Shown: in pieces, positions 32,575 to 41,583 of the stretch
How positions within the stretch are numbered: the stretch's first letter is position 1
How the letters are laid out: every line of letters starts with the position of its first letter
DNA from: an uncultured Bacteroidota bacterium
Lineage (GTDB): Bacteria; Bacteroidota; Bacteroidia; Chitinophagales; Chitinophagaceae
Reading direction: 5' to 3'
Assembly (NCBI GenBank): GCA_938008665.1
Contig: CALLKA010000050.1
Coordinates: forward strand, 1-43,188
DNA: 43,188 nt
Notes under the pieces: generated by a model
The model's input: the letters and a program-made list of their open reading frames with translations, nothing else
The model's database searches: none
Told to the model about the DNA's origin: nothing
Program-made: the position numbers and the translations under genes

Positions 32575-33906
32575 TTAAAAATATTTAGTTACACCCGGTA
32601 CCGCAATTGGATAAAATCCATCTGCATTTGGTAACACTGGAGGTGCTGCATTAAAGTCATATACTTTTGGATGAATATCAATGCCTGAATTAATTGCCTT
32701 ATCCCACTCAATCATTTGACCGCTATATGTTGCCATACGACCCATGATTGAAGTCATAGTGCTTTTAGCACCATTTTCTGCATCCGCATATTTATATTCC
32801 CCTTTTGCAATGGCAGCAAATAATTCATCATGCTCATTTTGATATGGATCTGGTTCTCCTTTTTTAGCAAATTGGAAAAGTACTTTTCCGCCATGGTCAA
32901 CAATTTTTGCTTGACCACAATGTATTTTACCTTTCGTACCCACTAGTAATTCATCTACCTTACTCATGGTACCTGGTATATGTCTACATTGGCTATTTAA
33001 AATAGAACCATCAGCATAATGGTATTCTACAAAATGATGATCAAAAATTTCACCATGTTCTTTGCTGTTACGAACCTGTCTGCCGCCAAATCCTTGTGCT
33101 TTAACTGGGTATCCTTCTTTAAACCAGTTAATCACATCTAAATTATGTATATGTTGTTCATTGATATGATCACCACATAACCAGTTAAAATAATACCAGT
33201 TACGCATTTGATATTCCATTTCAGTTTGGCCTGCTTTACGAGGTCTCGTCCAAACACCATCATTATTCCACCAAGCTTGCGCAGATGTAATTTCTCCAAT
33301 CATATCTTTTCTTTTGAAAAGTTCGCGATAGGAATTTTGATAATGTCTTTGTAAACCAACAACTACGTTTAATTTTTTTTGTTTTGCAATAGCAGCTGTT
33401 GCTAAAACTTTTTGAACTCCTGCTGGATCAGTCGCCACTGGCTTTTCCATAAAAACATGCTTACCTTGTTTGATCGCCTCTTCAAAATGGATAGGTCTAA
33501 AACCTGGAGGGGTTGCTAATATCACTACATCTGCTAATGCAATGGCTTTTTGGTATCCATCAAAGCCAGTGAATCTGCGCTCTTCAGGCACATCCAATTT
33601 TTTACTGATATCACCACCACCTTCATTAATTTCTCTTGTTAATGCTTTATGACAATTATCAACATTGTCTTTAAATGCATCTGCCATAGCAACAATTTTT
33701 ACATTTTGTTTGCTTGAAATGGCTTGCATCGCCGCACCTGTACCACGGCCACCACAACCAATAACTGCTACTTTGATAACATCATCAGCACCTGAAAAAA
33801 AGTTAGCCTTTGATAAAATTGGCATCGCCATTATTCCTCCTGCAATTAAGCTGGTATCTTTCACAAAAGTTCTTCGTGAAGGGTGATTGTTTAAATCCTT
33901 GTGCAT
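32575..33906 (-). CDS. Gfo/Idh/MocA family oxidoreductase, Tat-exported
   Basis: 443 residues. A twin-arginine signal SRRTFVKD (10-17) and hydrophobic segment precede a Rossmann domain with VAVIGCGGRGTGA (46-58). The family motif EKPVA is at 154-158, and the catalytic block GDHINEQHIHNLDVINW at 245-261 supplies the Asp/His residues. These enzymes oxidise or reduce sugars with tightly bound NAD(P); Tat export of a pre-loaded enzyme is known for glucose-fructose oxidoreductase of Zymomonas. The substrate is unknown. The gene lies 72 bases downstream of the SUMF1-like gene on the same strand. A weak 7-bp hairpin (33932-33953) in that gap may thin out read-through. Confidence 0.9.
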   Translation of the reverse strand: MHKDLNNHPSRRTFVKDTSLIAGGIMAMPILSKANFFSGADDVIKVAVIGCGGRGTGAAMQAISSKQNVKIVAMADAFKDNVDNCHKALTREINEGGGDISKKLDVPEERRFTGFDGYQKAIALADVVILATPPGFRPIHFEEAIKQGKHVFMEKPVATDPAGVQKVLATAAIAKQKKLNVVVGLQRHYQNSYRELFKRKDMIGEITSAQAWWNNDGVWTRPRKAGQTEMEYQMRNWYYFNWLCGDHINEQHIHNLDVINWFKEGYPVKAQGFGGRQVRNSKEHGEIFDHHFVEYHYADGSILNSQCRHIPGTMSKVDELLVGTKGKIHCGQAKIVDHGGKVLFQFAKKGEPDPYQNEHDELFAAIAKGEYKYADAENGAKSTMTSIMGRMATYSGQMIEWDKAINSGIDIHPKVYDFNAAPPVLPNADGFYPIAVPGVTKYF

Positions 33907-33978
33907 ACTATTTATTTTTAAAATTTAAATAATGCCTCCATTCATAGGGGCATCGTTTGTTACTTGTAAGTTAAAAAA

Positions 33979-34938
33979 TTATTCGATAAAAAGGTAGGTT
34001 TTGAAGAATTCATTTATCTCTTGATCGGAGGGTTGCACTAGGGGCCTAACCAATCTAATTCCAATATTTTTAGCTTCTGTTAGCCACCACTTACTTTTGG
34101 GTATTTGGGGGTCTCTTTTATTCCAAACAGGGTCAGAATGAAACCGGTTCGCTGATCTTAATTCAATGGCAGTTTCTGAAAAACCACCACCCCTCACTGA
34201 TTTTGGATATTTTTTGGGATTCGCTACCGGAACAATATCTATGGATTTGTAATCCACATAAGCATTGGGGGTATAATGGTTTAAAGTCCACTCCATTAAA
34301 TTCCCTAGCATATCATATAGACCCCAAGCGTTGGGTAGTTTTAGCCCCACCTTGTGGAATTTGTCTTCACTATTTTTTGTATACCATGCATATTTGCCAA
34401 GTAAAGCAGGATCATTTCCAAAATAATAAGTGGTTTGGGTACCTGCCCTACAAGCATATTCCCATTCCGCTTCCGTAGGTAAGCGATAGAATATTTTTGT
34501 CTTTTCATATAACCATCTGCAATACATAATCGCAGTTCGTTGCGACATACTATTTGCTGGATAGCCACCTTCCTTACCCATGCCCCAACTTAAATCAACA
34601 TATTGCGCACTTGGTCTTGTAATTGCGTCATCAGTTATATTTTGACTTGTTGATTCGTCTTTTAAAAATACGTCTAATTCATCACGGGTAACTTCATAAG
34701 CGCCCATCCAAAATGCAGCAATCTGAATTTCTTTTTGTGGGCCTTCGTCTGCTTTTCTATTTTTCTCAGTTACTTTACTTCCAATTGTAAATTTACCTGC
34801 TTGAATAGGAACCATTTTAAAAGCTAATTTTGATCCTTCTATTTTTTGTTGATATGGGACAAAAGTAGTGTTGTTATTTTGTCCATTGATGTTGCAAAAA
34901 ATAAGTAAAAGTAGGAGTGTCGCTGTTATTGATTTCAC
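33979..34938 (-). CDS. SUMF1/formylglycine-generating enzyme-like secreted protein
   Basis: 319 residues from a GTG start at 34938, which gives a proper signal peptide (1-20, CNINGQ). The FGE-sulfatase fold is clear from MVPIQAGKFTIGS (42-54), WMGAYEVTRDELDVF (77-91), YRLPTEAEWEYACRAG (151-166), YDMLGNLMEWT (208-218) and RGGGF. The two copper-binding cysteines of true formylglycine-generating enzymes are absent: the segment after RGGGF reads SETAIELRSANRFHSDP. It is therefore not an active FGE and probably a binding or structural member of the family, or an enzyme of another type (PvdO/EgtB-like). It lies between the Gfo/Idh/MocA gene and apbE on the same strand. Confidence 0.87.
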   Translation of the reverse strand: MKSITATLLLLLIFCNINGQNNNTTFVPYQQKIEGSKLAFKMVPIQAGKFTIGSKVTEKNRKADEGPQKEIQIAAFWMGAYEVTRDELDVFLKDESTSQNITDDAITRPSAQYVDLSWGMGKEGGYPANSMSQRTAIMYCRWLYEKTKIFYRLPTEAEWEYACRAGTQTTYYFGNDPALLGKYAWYTKNSEDKFHKVGLKLPNAWGLYDMLGNLMEWTLNHYTPNAYVDYKSIDIVPVANPKKYPKSVRGGGFSETAIELRSANRFHSDPVWNKRDPQIPKSKWWLTEAKNIGIRLVRPLVQPSDQEINEFFKTYLFIE

Positions 34939-34990
34939 TGTAGAATATTTGAAAATTTAAGTTAATAATTATTTTGTAAAACAGGGAAAA

Positions 34991-36028
34991 TTATTGTTTT
35001 TCTTGTATAAGCGGTAGTCCCCAATATTTATCAAAACCTTTAGTATTATTGCGTTTTAATTGATTGTTGACACTTTCTGTAATCAAAAGTTCTGCATGTA
35101 AGGATAGTGCTAATCTTTTCGCTTCGTTGATGGGTAAAATACTACAAGCAGTAGCTAACCAATCTGCATCTGCACCATTATTTGCAATAACCGTAACATT
35201 TCTTAGAGAAGTTACACCGTATCCAGTTAATGGATTAATAATATGAGAATATTTTTTACCGGCATGCTCAATAAATTGATAAACATCTCCCGAAGTTGCT
35301 ACTGACATATTATGCAATTGCAATTTTTCTGGCAAAAGATCATCTGTTTTTTCGGGTTGATTTACGCCTACAATCCATCCTATTTTATTGGGTGGCGCAT
35401 CTCCAAATACAATATCTCCACCAGCATCAACCAAGGATGCGGTGACACCTTCTTTTTTTAGATAGTCAACTACTTTTTGTGCAATATAGCCTTTGCCAAT
35501 GCCGCCAAAATCAAGTTGCATTCCTTTTGCTGGTAAATAAATACTATGGTCTTGATTATTTAATTGTATTTTATTAAAATCACATAGCAGTAATTTATTT
35601 TTTATTTGTACTTGGCTTGGAAATTGTTTCAAGCGTCTTGCTGTTCTCCATAACTGCGTAAGTGGCCCCATGGCTATATTATAGGCACCTTTACTTTTAA
35701 TATACGCCTCCTTTGATTGCATAATTAACTCCCACATCAGCGGAGAGACTATATTTTTTGCGATGCCTGCATTATTATTAATGCTACTAAGCTCACTACT
35801 TGAATCGTAATTGCTAAAAATGTGATTTAAGGAATCAATTAATTCAAAGCAAGCCCTTGCTTGTTTATTTGCGCTCACGCTATCCTGCGCATAAAAAATA
35901 ATATGTAGTGGAGACCCCATTTTTTGTTCAGAAAAACTAAACCTGGTCTTTTGTGCGTTGGAGGTGATACTAACTAGTACAAAAAATGCTAAAATAGTAA
36001 GGCGAAAATTATAAACTAATGCGTACAA
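34991..36028 (-). CDS. apbE: FAD:protein FMN transferase, exported
   Basis: 345 residues. It attaches FMN to Thr/Ser of target flavoproteins in the periplasm, using FAD. The signal peptide is about 1-25 (VSITSNAQ). Motifs are MGSPLHI (37-43), DFGGIGKGYIAQ (173-184, FAD contact), VDAGGDI (200-206), HIINPLTG (262-269) and ADADWLATA (286-294, metal site). The first codon is TTG at 36028; an in-frame stop lies a few codons upstream and the next ATG would remove the signal peptide. The gene is 52 bases upstream of the SUMF1-like gene. No obvious flavinylation target (FMN-binding domain, Nqr/Rnf subunit) is in the window. Confidence 0.9.
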   Translation of the reverse strand: MYALVYNFRLTILAFFVLVSITSNAQKTRFSFSEQKMGSPLHIIFYAQDSVSANKQARACFELIDSLNHIFSNYDSSSELSSINNNAGIAKNIVSPLMWELIMQSKEAYIKSKGAYNIAMGPLTQLWRTARRLKQFPSQVQIKNKLLLCDFNKIQLNNQDHSIYLPAKGMQLDFGGIGKGYIAQKVVDYLKKEGVTASLVDAGGDIVFGDAPPNKIGWIVGVNQPEKTDDLLPEKLQLHNMSVATSGDVYQFIEHAGKKYSHIINPLTGYGVTSLRNVTVIANNGADADWLATACSILPINEAKRLALSLHAELLITESVNNQLKRNNTKGFDKYWGLPLIQEKQ

Positions 36029-36030
36029 AC

Positions 36031-36061
36031 TTGTTGGTATTGATTCTTATGCCTAAATTTA
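36031..36061 (+). promoter_or_regulatory. possible Bacteroidota-type promoter
   Basis: TTG (36031-36033) and TAAATTTA (36054-36061) are 20 bases apart, matching the Bacteroidota pattern TTG-N19-21-TAnnTTTG with one mismatch at the last base of the -7 element. It would start transcription about 15-20 bases before the isomerase ATG at 36084. In AT-rich DNA such matches are common by chance. Confidence 0.3.
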
Positions 36062-36083
36062 AGCTATAAAAAAATAGTACACT

Positions 36084-37013
36084 ATGGAAAGGAGAAATTT
36101 TTTAAAACAAAATATGTTAGCAACAGGTGCTTTATTGGGATCGACTAGCTTGTTGGCCTCAAATTCAAATAATGAAGTCAAAAATGCGGTAATGGAAAAC
36201 ACTGCTCCATTTAAATGTAATTATGCTTTTCACGATGGGATGTTTAGAAATACTGCCGGTCCGGATTTTATTGAACAAATAAAATATGCGCATAGTATGG
36301 GTTTTAGAAGTATTGAAGATAATGGTATGATGGGTAGAACTCCTGAAATGCAACAAAAAATCGGCGATACTTTGGCTTCTTTGGGAATGAATATGGGTGT
36401 ATTTGTTATTGCCTTTTCAAACAATGATAAAATCAATTTAACGACAGGCACACAAGAGTGGAAAGATAAATTTGTACAATCCTGCAAGGAGTCGGTAGAA
36501 GTGGCAAAAAGATGTAATGCAAAATGGATGACCGTTGTTCCTGGAAATTATGATCGTAAATTACCTATTGGCATTCAAACAGGCAATGTAATTGATGGAT
36601 TAAGACTAGGCACTGAAATTTTAGAGAAAAATAATTTAATTATGGTTTTAGAACCATTAAGCGATACCCCTGAATTATTTTTACGTTATTCAGATCAAAC
36701 CTATGCGATATGTAAGGCAATTAATAGCCCTTCTTGCAAAATTTTGTTTGATATGTATCACATGCAAAAAAATGAGGGTAATATCATTACGAATATAAAC
36801 AGGTGTTGGAATGAAATCGCTTATTTTCAAATTGGAGATAATCCAGGACGTAATGAGCCAGGAACAGGTGAAATGAATTACAAAAACATTTTCAAACACA
36901 TTAGTGGCAAGGGTTATAAAGGAATTTTAGGAATGGAACATGGCAACGCTATTAAGGGCCCTGAGGGCGAAATGGCATTGATTAAAGCTTATCGCGACGC
37001 AGATAGTTTTTAA
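36084..37013 (+). CDS. TIM-barrel sugar isomerase/epimerase, hydroxypyruvate isomerase-like, Tat-exported
   Basis: 309 residues beginning with a twin-arginine signal MERRNFLKQN and hydrophobic segment (11-26). The rest is an AP-endonuclease-2-type barrel close to hydroxypyruvate isomerase: MVLEPLS with Glu190, LFDMYHMQ with Asp223 and His226, IGDNPGRNEPGTGEMNY (250-266) and GMEHG with Glu285, which together form the divalent-metal active site. It would interconvert a keto and aldo sugar or sugar acid, with export to the periplasm being unusual for the family. It is divergent from apbE (55 bases) and convergent with the TonB receptor gene (14 bases), so it is a single-gene unit. Confidence 0.86.
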   Translation: MERRNFLKQNMLATGALLGSTSLLASNSNNEVKNAVMENTAPFKCNYAFHDGMFRNTAGPDFIEQIKYAHSMGFRSIEDNGMMGRTPEMQQKIGDTLASLGMNMGVFVIAFSNNDKINLTTGTQEWKDKFVQSCKESVEVAKRCNAKWMTVVPGNYDRKLPIGIQTGNVIDGLRLGTEILEKNNLIMVLEPLSDTPELFLRYSDQTYAICKAINSPSCKILFDMYHMQKNEGNIITNINRCWNEIAYFQIGDNPGRNEPGTGEMNYKNIFKHISGKGYKGILGMEHGNAIKGPEGEMALIKAYRDADSF

Positions 37014-37027
37014 GAAGTAGCATTTTT

Positions 37028-39364
37028 TTAAAATTCACAACGCATAAATATAATAGGGATGCGAGGTAATGCATAATTATTATTAATGCGCTTATTTGTA
37101 TTATCGTAATTGGTATAAACTATATTTTTTCGATCAGTTACATTCTGAATGTCTGCACCATAGCTCCAGGTACTTTTATTTTTATTTTTCTTATAGCTAA
37201 AGGAGAGGTCTGTCCTCCAATAGTCTGGGTATTGCGCACTATATATTTTTGTATTATCTAGGATGGTCGTTGACCTAGCTATTGATTCTTTTAAATTAAT
37301 AGGAGTATAGCAATTGCCACCCCGTAATAAATATCGAATATTTATTGAAATGCTATTATTTTTTTTCAATTTAAACTCCTTTCCAATAAGTGCATTACCA
37401 GCATAACTATTGTTATAAATAGTATTGCGCCATATTTTATTTTTATTTTGATATTTAGCATCAAATAAGGAAGCAGTTATTAAATAGTAAAAGTTTTTTG
37501 AATAAAACTTTTCAATCGTTAATTCTAGTCCCTTATTTTTTCCTAAGCCAGTGTTTTCTAAAACATTAAGTGGAATACCACCACTGGTGTTTAATATGGA
37601 GTAAGTACCATTGTAAGCTGTGTCAATAGGCACCCTTGTTAAGTTTTGAATATAGGCTTCTAACTTCACCTTTGTTTTATCATTTATTTTTTGTTCATAA
37701 GATGCTACATAGTGAAATGCAGTTCCTGGATTTATATTTTTATTAGGCTGTGTAAAACTTCCATTGGCTGCAAACCTTTTAAATAAATACACAGAGACTG
37801 GCTCCAATCTGCTATGAACCCCAACGCCAGTTGAAAATACACCGCCCCATTTATTTTCCATATGCAAGGCCCATCTGGGCTCAATGGCAGTAGCATCATT
37901 TAATAAAAATTTATATTGATGTAGGCCAATAGTTGTTTTTATTTTTGTACTTAATTTAGCTAATAATTGTGCATATACTTGAAAAAAATTAGTGCCTCCA
38001 TCATCGTTTAAATAATTAAATAAAACATTTTTTGAACCTAAACGATTGTCTTTTAAATTATAGGATAAATCACTTAATACAATTCCTGATTCCATCGTAA
38101 GCCGATTATTAAACTTATAGGTTAACGCACTAGAAAATCTTAAGGAGGGATATTTGTATATTAATTGCCGAGTCACCAAACCGGCAACTCCCCCAGTCAT
38201 ATTTTGTTTTAAATTTTCTTGTGATTGATAACTGAACGATAAAATATTTTTAAAGAATACTTTTCGAAATGAAATTTTGTGATTTATTCCAAAAACTTTC
38301 AAACTTCCTTTATCAATATTTTTTTCAGTTAATGTGGTTTGATAAGTTTCATTATTACCCATTAATCCCCAAATGGAAAACACACCGCTCTTTTTTGTAG
38401 GTAAGTCAACCGTAAAATTTAAATCTCTGAAGTCGGGATTGTAATTGTTTGTATTTAATTTAATAATATTAGTACTCAATAATAATTGTAAAGTAGAATA
38501 TCTTCCTGCAACTCTATAGGAACTGCCCGATTTCCCAATGGGCCCTTCCATCCCAAAATCCAGGCCAATCAAACTTAATTGTCCAGTGAATTCAGTTTTT
38601 TGGTTATTACCTCTTCTGAAATTTAAATCAAATACACCCGATAAGCCATTCCCAAAATTTGCGGGAAAGGCGCTGGTCATAAAATCAGATTTAGCCAAAC
38701 TATAGGCATTAATCATGGATACAATACCACTTGTTGAACCTTGTCCATCAGTAAAGTGGTTGGGATTCGGTATTTCAATACCTTCTAATCGCCAAAGTAA
38801 TCCACGTGGCGAATTACCCCTTATGACAATTTCATTATTATCATCCGATCCAGCATTACTAACACCCGCAAAGGCCAATGCCATCCTTGCTGGATCTTGA
38901 AATCCACCAGCGTATCTTACTGCTTCTTGTGGCCCAAATTGGCGTGTGCTGACTAATGCAAATGGGTTATGAAATTGCTCCTTATTTTTATTACTGCTAA
39001 CCGTTACTTCTTTCAAAATGGTCACCGCTTCTTCTAATTCAATTTCTAATACCACTTCCTTGCCACTATTTAGTTCAATACCATTCATCAATGTATTTTG
39101 ATAACCTACTTTAGTTATAATTAGATCATATTTAGCAATCGGAATTTTACTAAAACTAAATTTCCCATTACTATCTGATATCGCAATTAATTTTGCATCT
39201 TTAATTATTACAGATGCATCCGCTAGTACATTTTTAGTTTGTCGATCAACAATGATTCCTCTTAATTGCTGTGTTAAATTTTGTCCCCAAACATTACTGA
39301 TATTGAAACCTATGCAGGCAAGTAATAGTATAAATTTGATTTTATTCATAAAGGGAGAAAACAT
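37028..39364 (-). CDS. TonB-dependent outer-membrane receptor
   Basis: 778 residues, shorter than SusC-type receptors. The signal peptide ends near SNVWGQ; translation may start at ATG 39364 or, with a neater signal peptide, at the ATG at 39349 (Met6). A carboxypeptidase-regulatory-like domain follows (about 33-113, LRGIIVDRQTKNVLADASV), then a plug (about 120-245, EIVIRGNSPRGLLWRLEGIEIP) and a 22-strand barrel ending in the aromatic C terminus IFMRCEF, which suits BAM insertion. It imports an unknown ligand with energy from TonB. No SusD partner is adjacent, so it is not a classical glycan uptake pair. It lies 84 bases downstream of the AlkB-like gene on the same strand. Confidence 0.92.
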   Translation of the reverse strand: MFSPFMNKIKFILLLACIGFNISNVWGQNLTQQLRGIIVDRQTKNVLADASVIIKDAKLIAISDSNGKFSFSKIPIAKYDLIITKVGYQNTLMNGIELNSGKEVVLEIELEEAVTILKEVTVSSNKNKEQFHNPFALVSTRQFGPQEAVRYAGGFQDPARMALAFAGVSNAGSDDNNEIVIRGNSPRGLLWRLEGIEIPNPNHFTDGQGSTSGIVSMINAYSLAKSDFMTSAFPANFGNGLSGVFDLNFRRGNNQKTEFTGQLSLIGLDFGMEGPIGKSGSSYRVAGRYSTLQLLLSTNIIKLNTNNYNPDFRDLNFTVDLPTKKSGVFSIWGLMGNNETYQTTLTEKNIDKGSLKVFGINHKISFRKVFFKNILSFSYQSQENLKQNMTGGVAGLVTRQLIYKYPSLRFSSALTYKFNNRLTMESGIVLSDLSYNLKDNRLGSKNVLFNYLNDDGGTNFFQVYAQLLAKLSTKIKTTIGLHQYKFLLNDATAIEPRWALHMENKWGGVFSTGVGVHSRLEPVSVYLFKRFAANGSFTQPNKNINPGTAFHYVASYEQKINDKTKVKLEAYIQNLTRVPIDTAYNGTYSILNTSGGIPLNVLENTGLGKNKGLELTIEKFYSKNFYYLITASLFDAKYQNKNKIWRNTIYNNSYAGNALIGKEFKLKKNNSISINIRYLLRGGNCYTPINLKESIARSTTILDNTKIYSAQYPDYWRTDLSFSYKKNKNKSTWSYGADIQNVTDRKNIVYTNYDNTNKRINNNYALPRIPIIFMRCEF

Positions 39365-39448
39365 GAAATAGAAAAATTATAGCATTTTTTGAAATTTCAA
39401 TGAAACAACTTTCCCATTCACATTGAATAAATCAAATTAAATAAGCAC

Positions 39449-40498
39449 CTATAATTTATATTTTTTCATTTGTTGGTGCATAATTTTAAACCATAAGGGC
39501 GGAAACAAGGATAATAAAATCATGCCCGGATAGCCTGTAGGCATTTGCGGAGCGTTATCAAAACTTCTTAAAATTTGATATTTTCTTGATGCTAAATAAT
39601 GGTGATCGCTGTGGCGACTTAATTCAAACAACATTAATCTGCCAATAATATGATTGCTGTTCCAGCTGTGGTGAGGTTGTACACGCTCATATTGTTCTTC
39701 GCTAGTTGTATTTCGGGATAATCCATAATGCTCAATGTAGTTAACGGTCTCTAATAACAAACCTCCCATAAAAGCCGCTACTATAAATAGCAATGCACTT
39801 ATAGCTCCAAAAAAATAATAGATCGCAAATACAAATAGTAATTGAATTATTTGAAATAGCAACATTTCATTTTGTAGCGAATACCATCGCTTTCCTTTTT
39901 TTCCAACCTCATCATTCGCTATTTTCCAGGCACTGAGGTAAGTGCCTATTAATGTTTGCGGCCAAAAGGCATATACGGATTGATTGTACTTTGCAGTACT
40001 AGGATCATGCGGCGTAGCAACATGTTTGTGATGTCCTTTATTATGCTCAATGAAAAAATGCATATACAAACTAGTCAGTAATAACATTTTTGCAAAGGTT
40101 TGCTCCATTTTATTTACCCGATGACCTAATTCATGCGCAACATTAATTCCAAATGCAGCACAAAGCAGTCCCATACTCAGTACCCTGCCAATAATATCAA
40201 TCGTACTTAATTGTTCTTGTTTTAATGAATTGAAAAACACCCATAATGAATAATATTGCATGATTACCGCAGCATAGAGAATAAGATCATAGGCCTTATT
40301 CTTTTTTGCCAATGCTTCCTCAACCTCATCTAAATTCTTTGGGTCGGCTTTTATAAATAGTTCAACAAACGGGATTAGAAAAAAAGTATATAATAAAGGC
40401 GTCCAACAAATTAGCCCATTCCCATTAAACGACAGTAGTGCGAGTATGTATAATACAAATGGGGTAAAGTATTTAAACGATTTTAATGATTTTATCAT
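39449..40498 (-). CDS. AlkB-type membrane di-iron hydroxylase (alkane 1-monooxygenase family)
   Basis: 349 residues with about six membrane helices. All histidine boxes of the membrane fatty acid desaturase/hydroxylase superfamily are present: HELGH (122-126), EHNKGHHKHV (151-160), NYIEHYGL (253-260), QPHHSWNSNH (274-283) and LSRHSDHH (293-300). NYIEHYGL and LSRHSDHHYLASRKYQ are the specific marks of alkane 1-monooxygenases, which hydroxylate terminal methyl groups using O2 and electrons from rubredoxin. No rubredoxin, rubredoxin reductase or alcohol dehydrogenase is encoded here. The substrate may be an alkane, alkyl chain or lipid. The gene begins 5 bases after the beta-lactamase-like gene. 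Confidence 0.9.
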   Translation of the reverse strand: MIKSLKSFKYFTPFVLYILALLSFNGNGLICWTPLLYTFFLIPFVELFIKADPKNLDEVEEALAKKNKAYDLILYAAVIMQYYSLWVFFNSLKQEQLSTIDIIGRVLSMGLLCAAFGINVAHELGHRVNKMEQTFAKMLLLTSLYMHFFIEHNKGHHKHVATPHDPSTAKYNQSVYAFWPQTLIGTYLSAWKIANDEVGKKGKRWYSLQNEMLLFQIIQLLFVFAIYYFFGAISALLFIVAAFMGGLLLETVNYIEHYGLSRNTTSEEQYERVQPHHSWNSNHIIGRLMLFELSRHSDHHYLASRKYQILRSFDNAPQMPTGYPGMILLSLFPPLWFKIMHQQMKKYKL

Positions 40499-40503
40499 TT
40501 AAT

Positions 40504-41583
40504 TTAATTTAAGTATATATCAGCAATCTTTTTTGCTTCATTCATTGGATCACCTTCGTTACGATTGGTTAATATAATAATCATTAATTTTTGTTCAGGA
40601 AACAATAAAAGCTGATTCCTAAATCCAATCGAGCTTCCTCCGTGATGCGGGTGCGTTATGTTTTTGTAGTCTTCTATATGCCAGCCATACCCATAATCGA
40701 TCGGCGTACCATTATTTAATTTCTTTCTCGTCCATGCTTGATTTTGCATTTCAGATCCTAATAATTTGTAATCCCATAATGCTTTAATCCATTGGGTCAT
40801 TTCAATGGTATTCGTATATATTCCACCATCCCCTAATACTGCACTAGTCATACTTTGATCAGTTTCCACCCAAGTTCCATTGCCTGAAGAATAACCATAG
40901 GCGCGATTGGGTATGGTTGATTTACCTTCTTCAAATGCGACACTATTTTTCATTTTTAATGGCATAAAAATATTCTCCTTTAAAAATGAACCATAATCCT
41001 GTCCTGATATTTTTTCTACGATCAATGCAAGTATTGCATATCCTGTATTACTATATTTATATTGTGTACCTGGGGCAAAGTATAAGCCATTTGCTTTATA
41101 CATTAATTGCAAGCAATTGGTGTCATGCAATTGCACCGCTTGCGATGGGGACATTAAATCCTCATAATCCATTAAGCCTGATGTATGTGTTAATAGGTTT
41201 TTTATTTTTATATCTTTTCCATAAGTAGGAAATGACGGAAAATATTTTTTTAGCGGATCTTCCAGTTTTATTCTTCCCTTTTGAACTAATAATAAAATTG
41301 ACATAGCCGTAAACTGCTTTGTCACTGATGCCAATCTAAAGTTGGTCGTAGGATTAATTTTTTCTTGGGTAGCAATATTGCTTACCCCATATCCTTTTTT
41401 AAATACAATCTTATCATCCTTAAAAACAAGTACACTTGCCCCGGGTTTGTCATCGGATTGGTATGCGGACAATATATCATCAATACTCTTTTCTTTCATT
41501 AACATCCCGCTTGATTTGCAGGAAGCAAATGAAATAATAACTACCCCATAAATAAAAAGCGAACTTTTTAATTTATTTACCAT
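40504..41583 (-). CDS. serine hydrolase, class C beta-lactamase/DD-peptidase-like lipoprotein
   Basis: 359 residues. A lipoprotein signal has the lipobox SFASC with Cys22. The penicillin-binding motifs are SVTK (86-89), YSN (177-179) and HHGGSS near 310. Such proteins include esterases, D-peptidases and beta-lactamases; resistance cannot be inferred. The start ATG at 41583 overlaps the end of the upstream propeller gene by 11 bases, so the two are translationally coupled, and the AlkB-like gene follows after 5 bases. Confidence 0.9.
   Translation of the reverse strand: MVNKLKSSLFIYGVVIISFASCKSSGMLMKEKSIDDILSAYQSDDKPGASVLVFKDDKIVFKKGYGVSNIATQEKINPTTNFRLASVTKQFTAMSILLLVQKGRIKLEDPLKKYFPSFPTYGKDIKIKNLLTHTSGLMDYEDLMSPSQAVQLHDTNCLQLMYKANGLYFAPGTQYKYSNTGYAILALIVEKISGQDYGSFLKENIFMPLKMKNSVAFEEGKSTIPNRAYGYSSGNGTWVETDQSMTSAVLGDGGIYTNTIEMTQWIKALWDYKLLGSEMQNQAWTRKKLNNGTPIDYGYGWHIEDYKNITHPHHGGSSIGFRNQLLLFPEQKLMIIILTNRNEGDPMNEAKKIADIYLN

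Noticed and set aside
33932..33953. Short hairpin between the SUMF1-like and Gfo/Idh/MocA genes as a terminator
   Set aside because: The stem is only 7 bp with one G-T pair and lacks a clean T tract, so I mention it only as a possible attenuator.
37028..39364. SusC/SusD polysaccharide utilisation locus
   Set aside because: The receptor is short for SusC, and no SusD-like lipoprotein is adjacent or elsewhere in the window.
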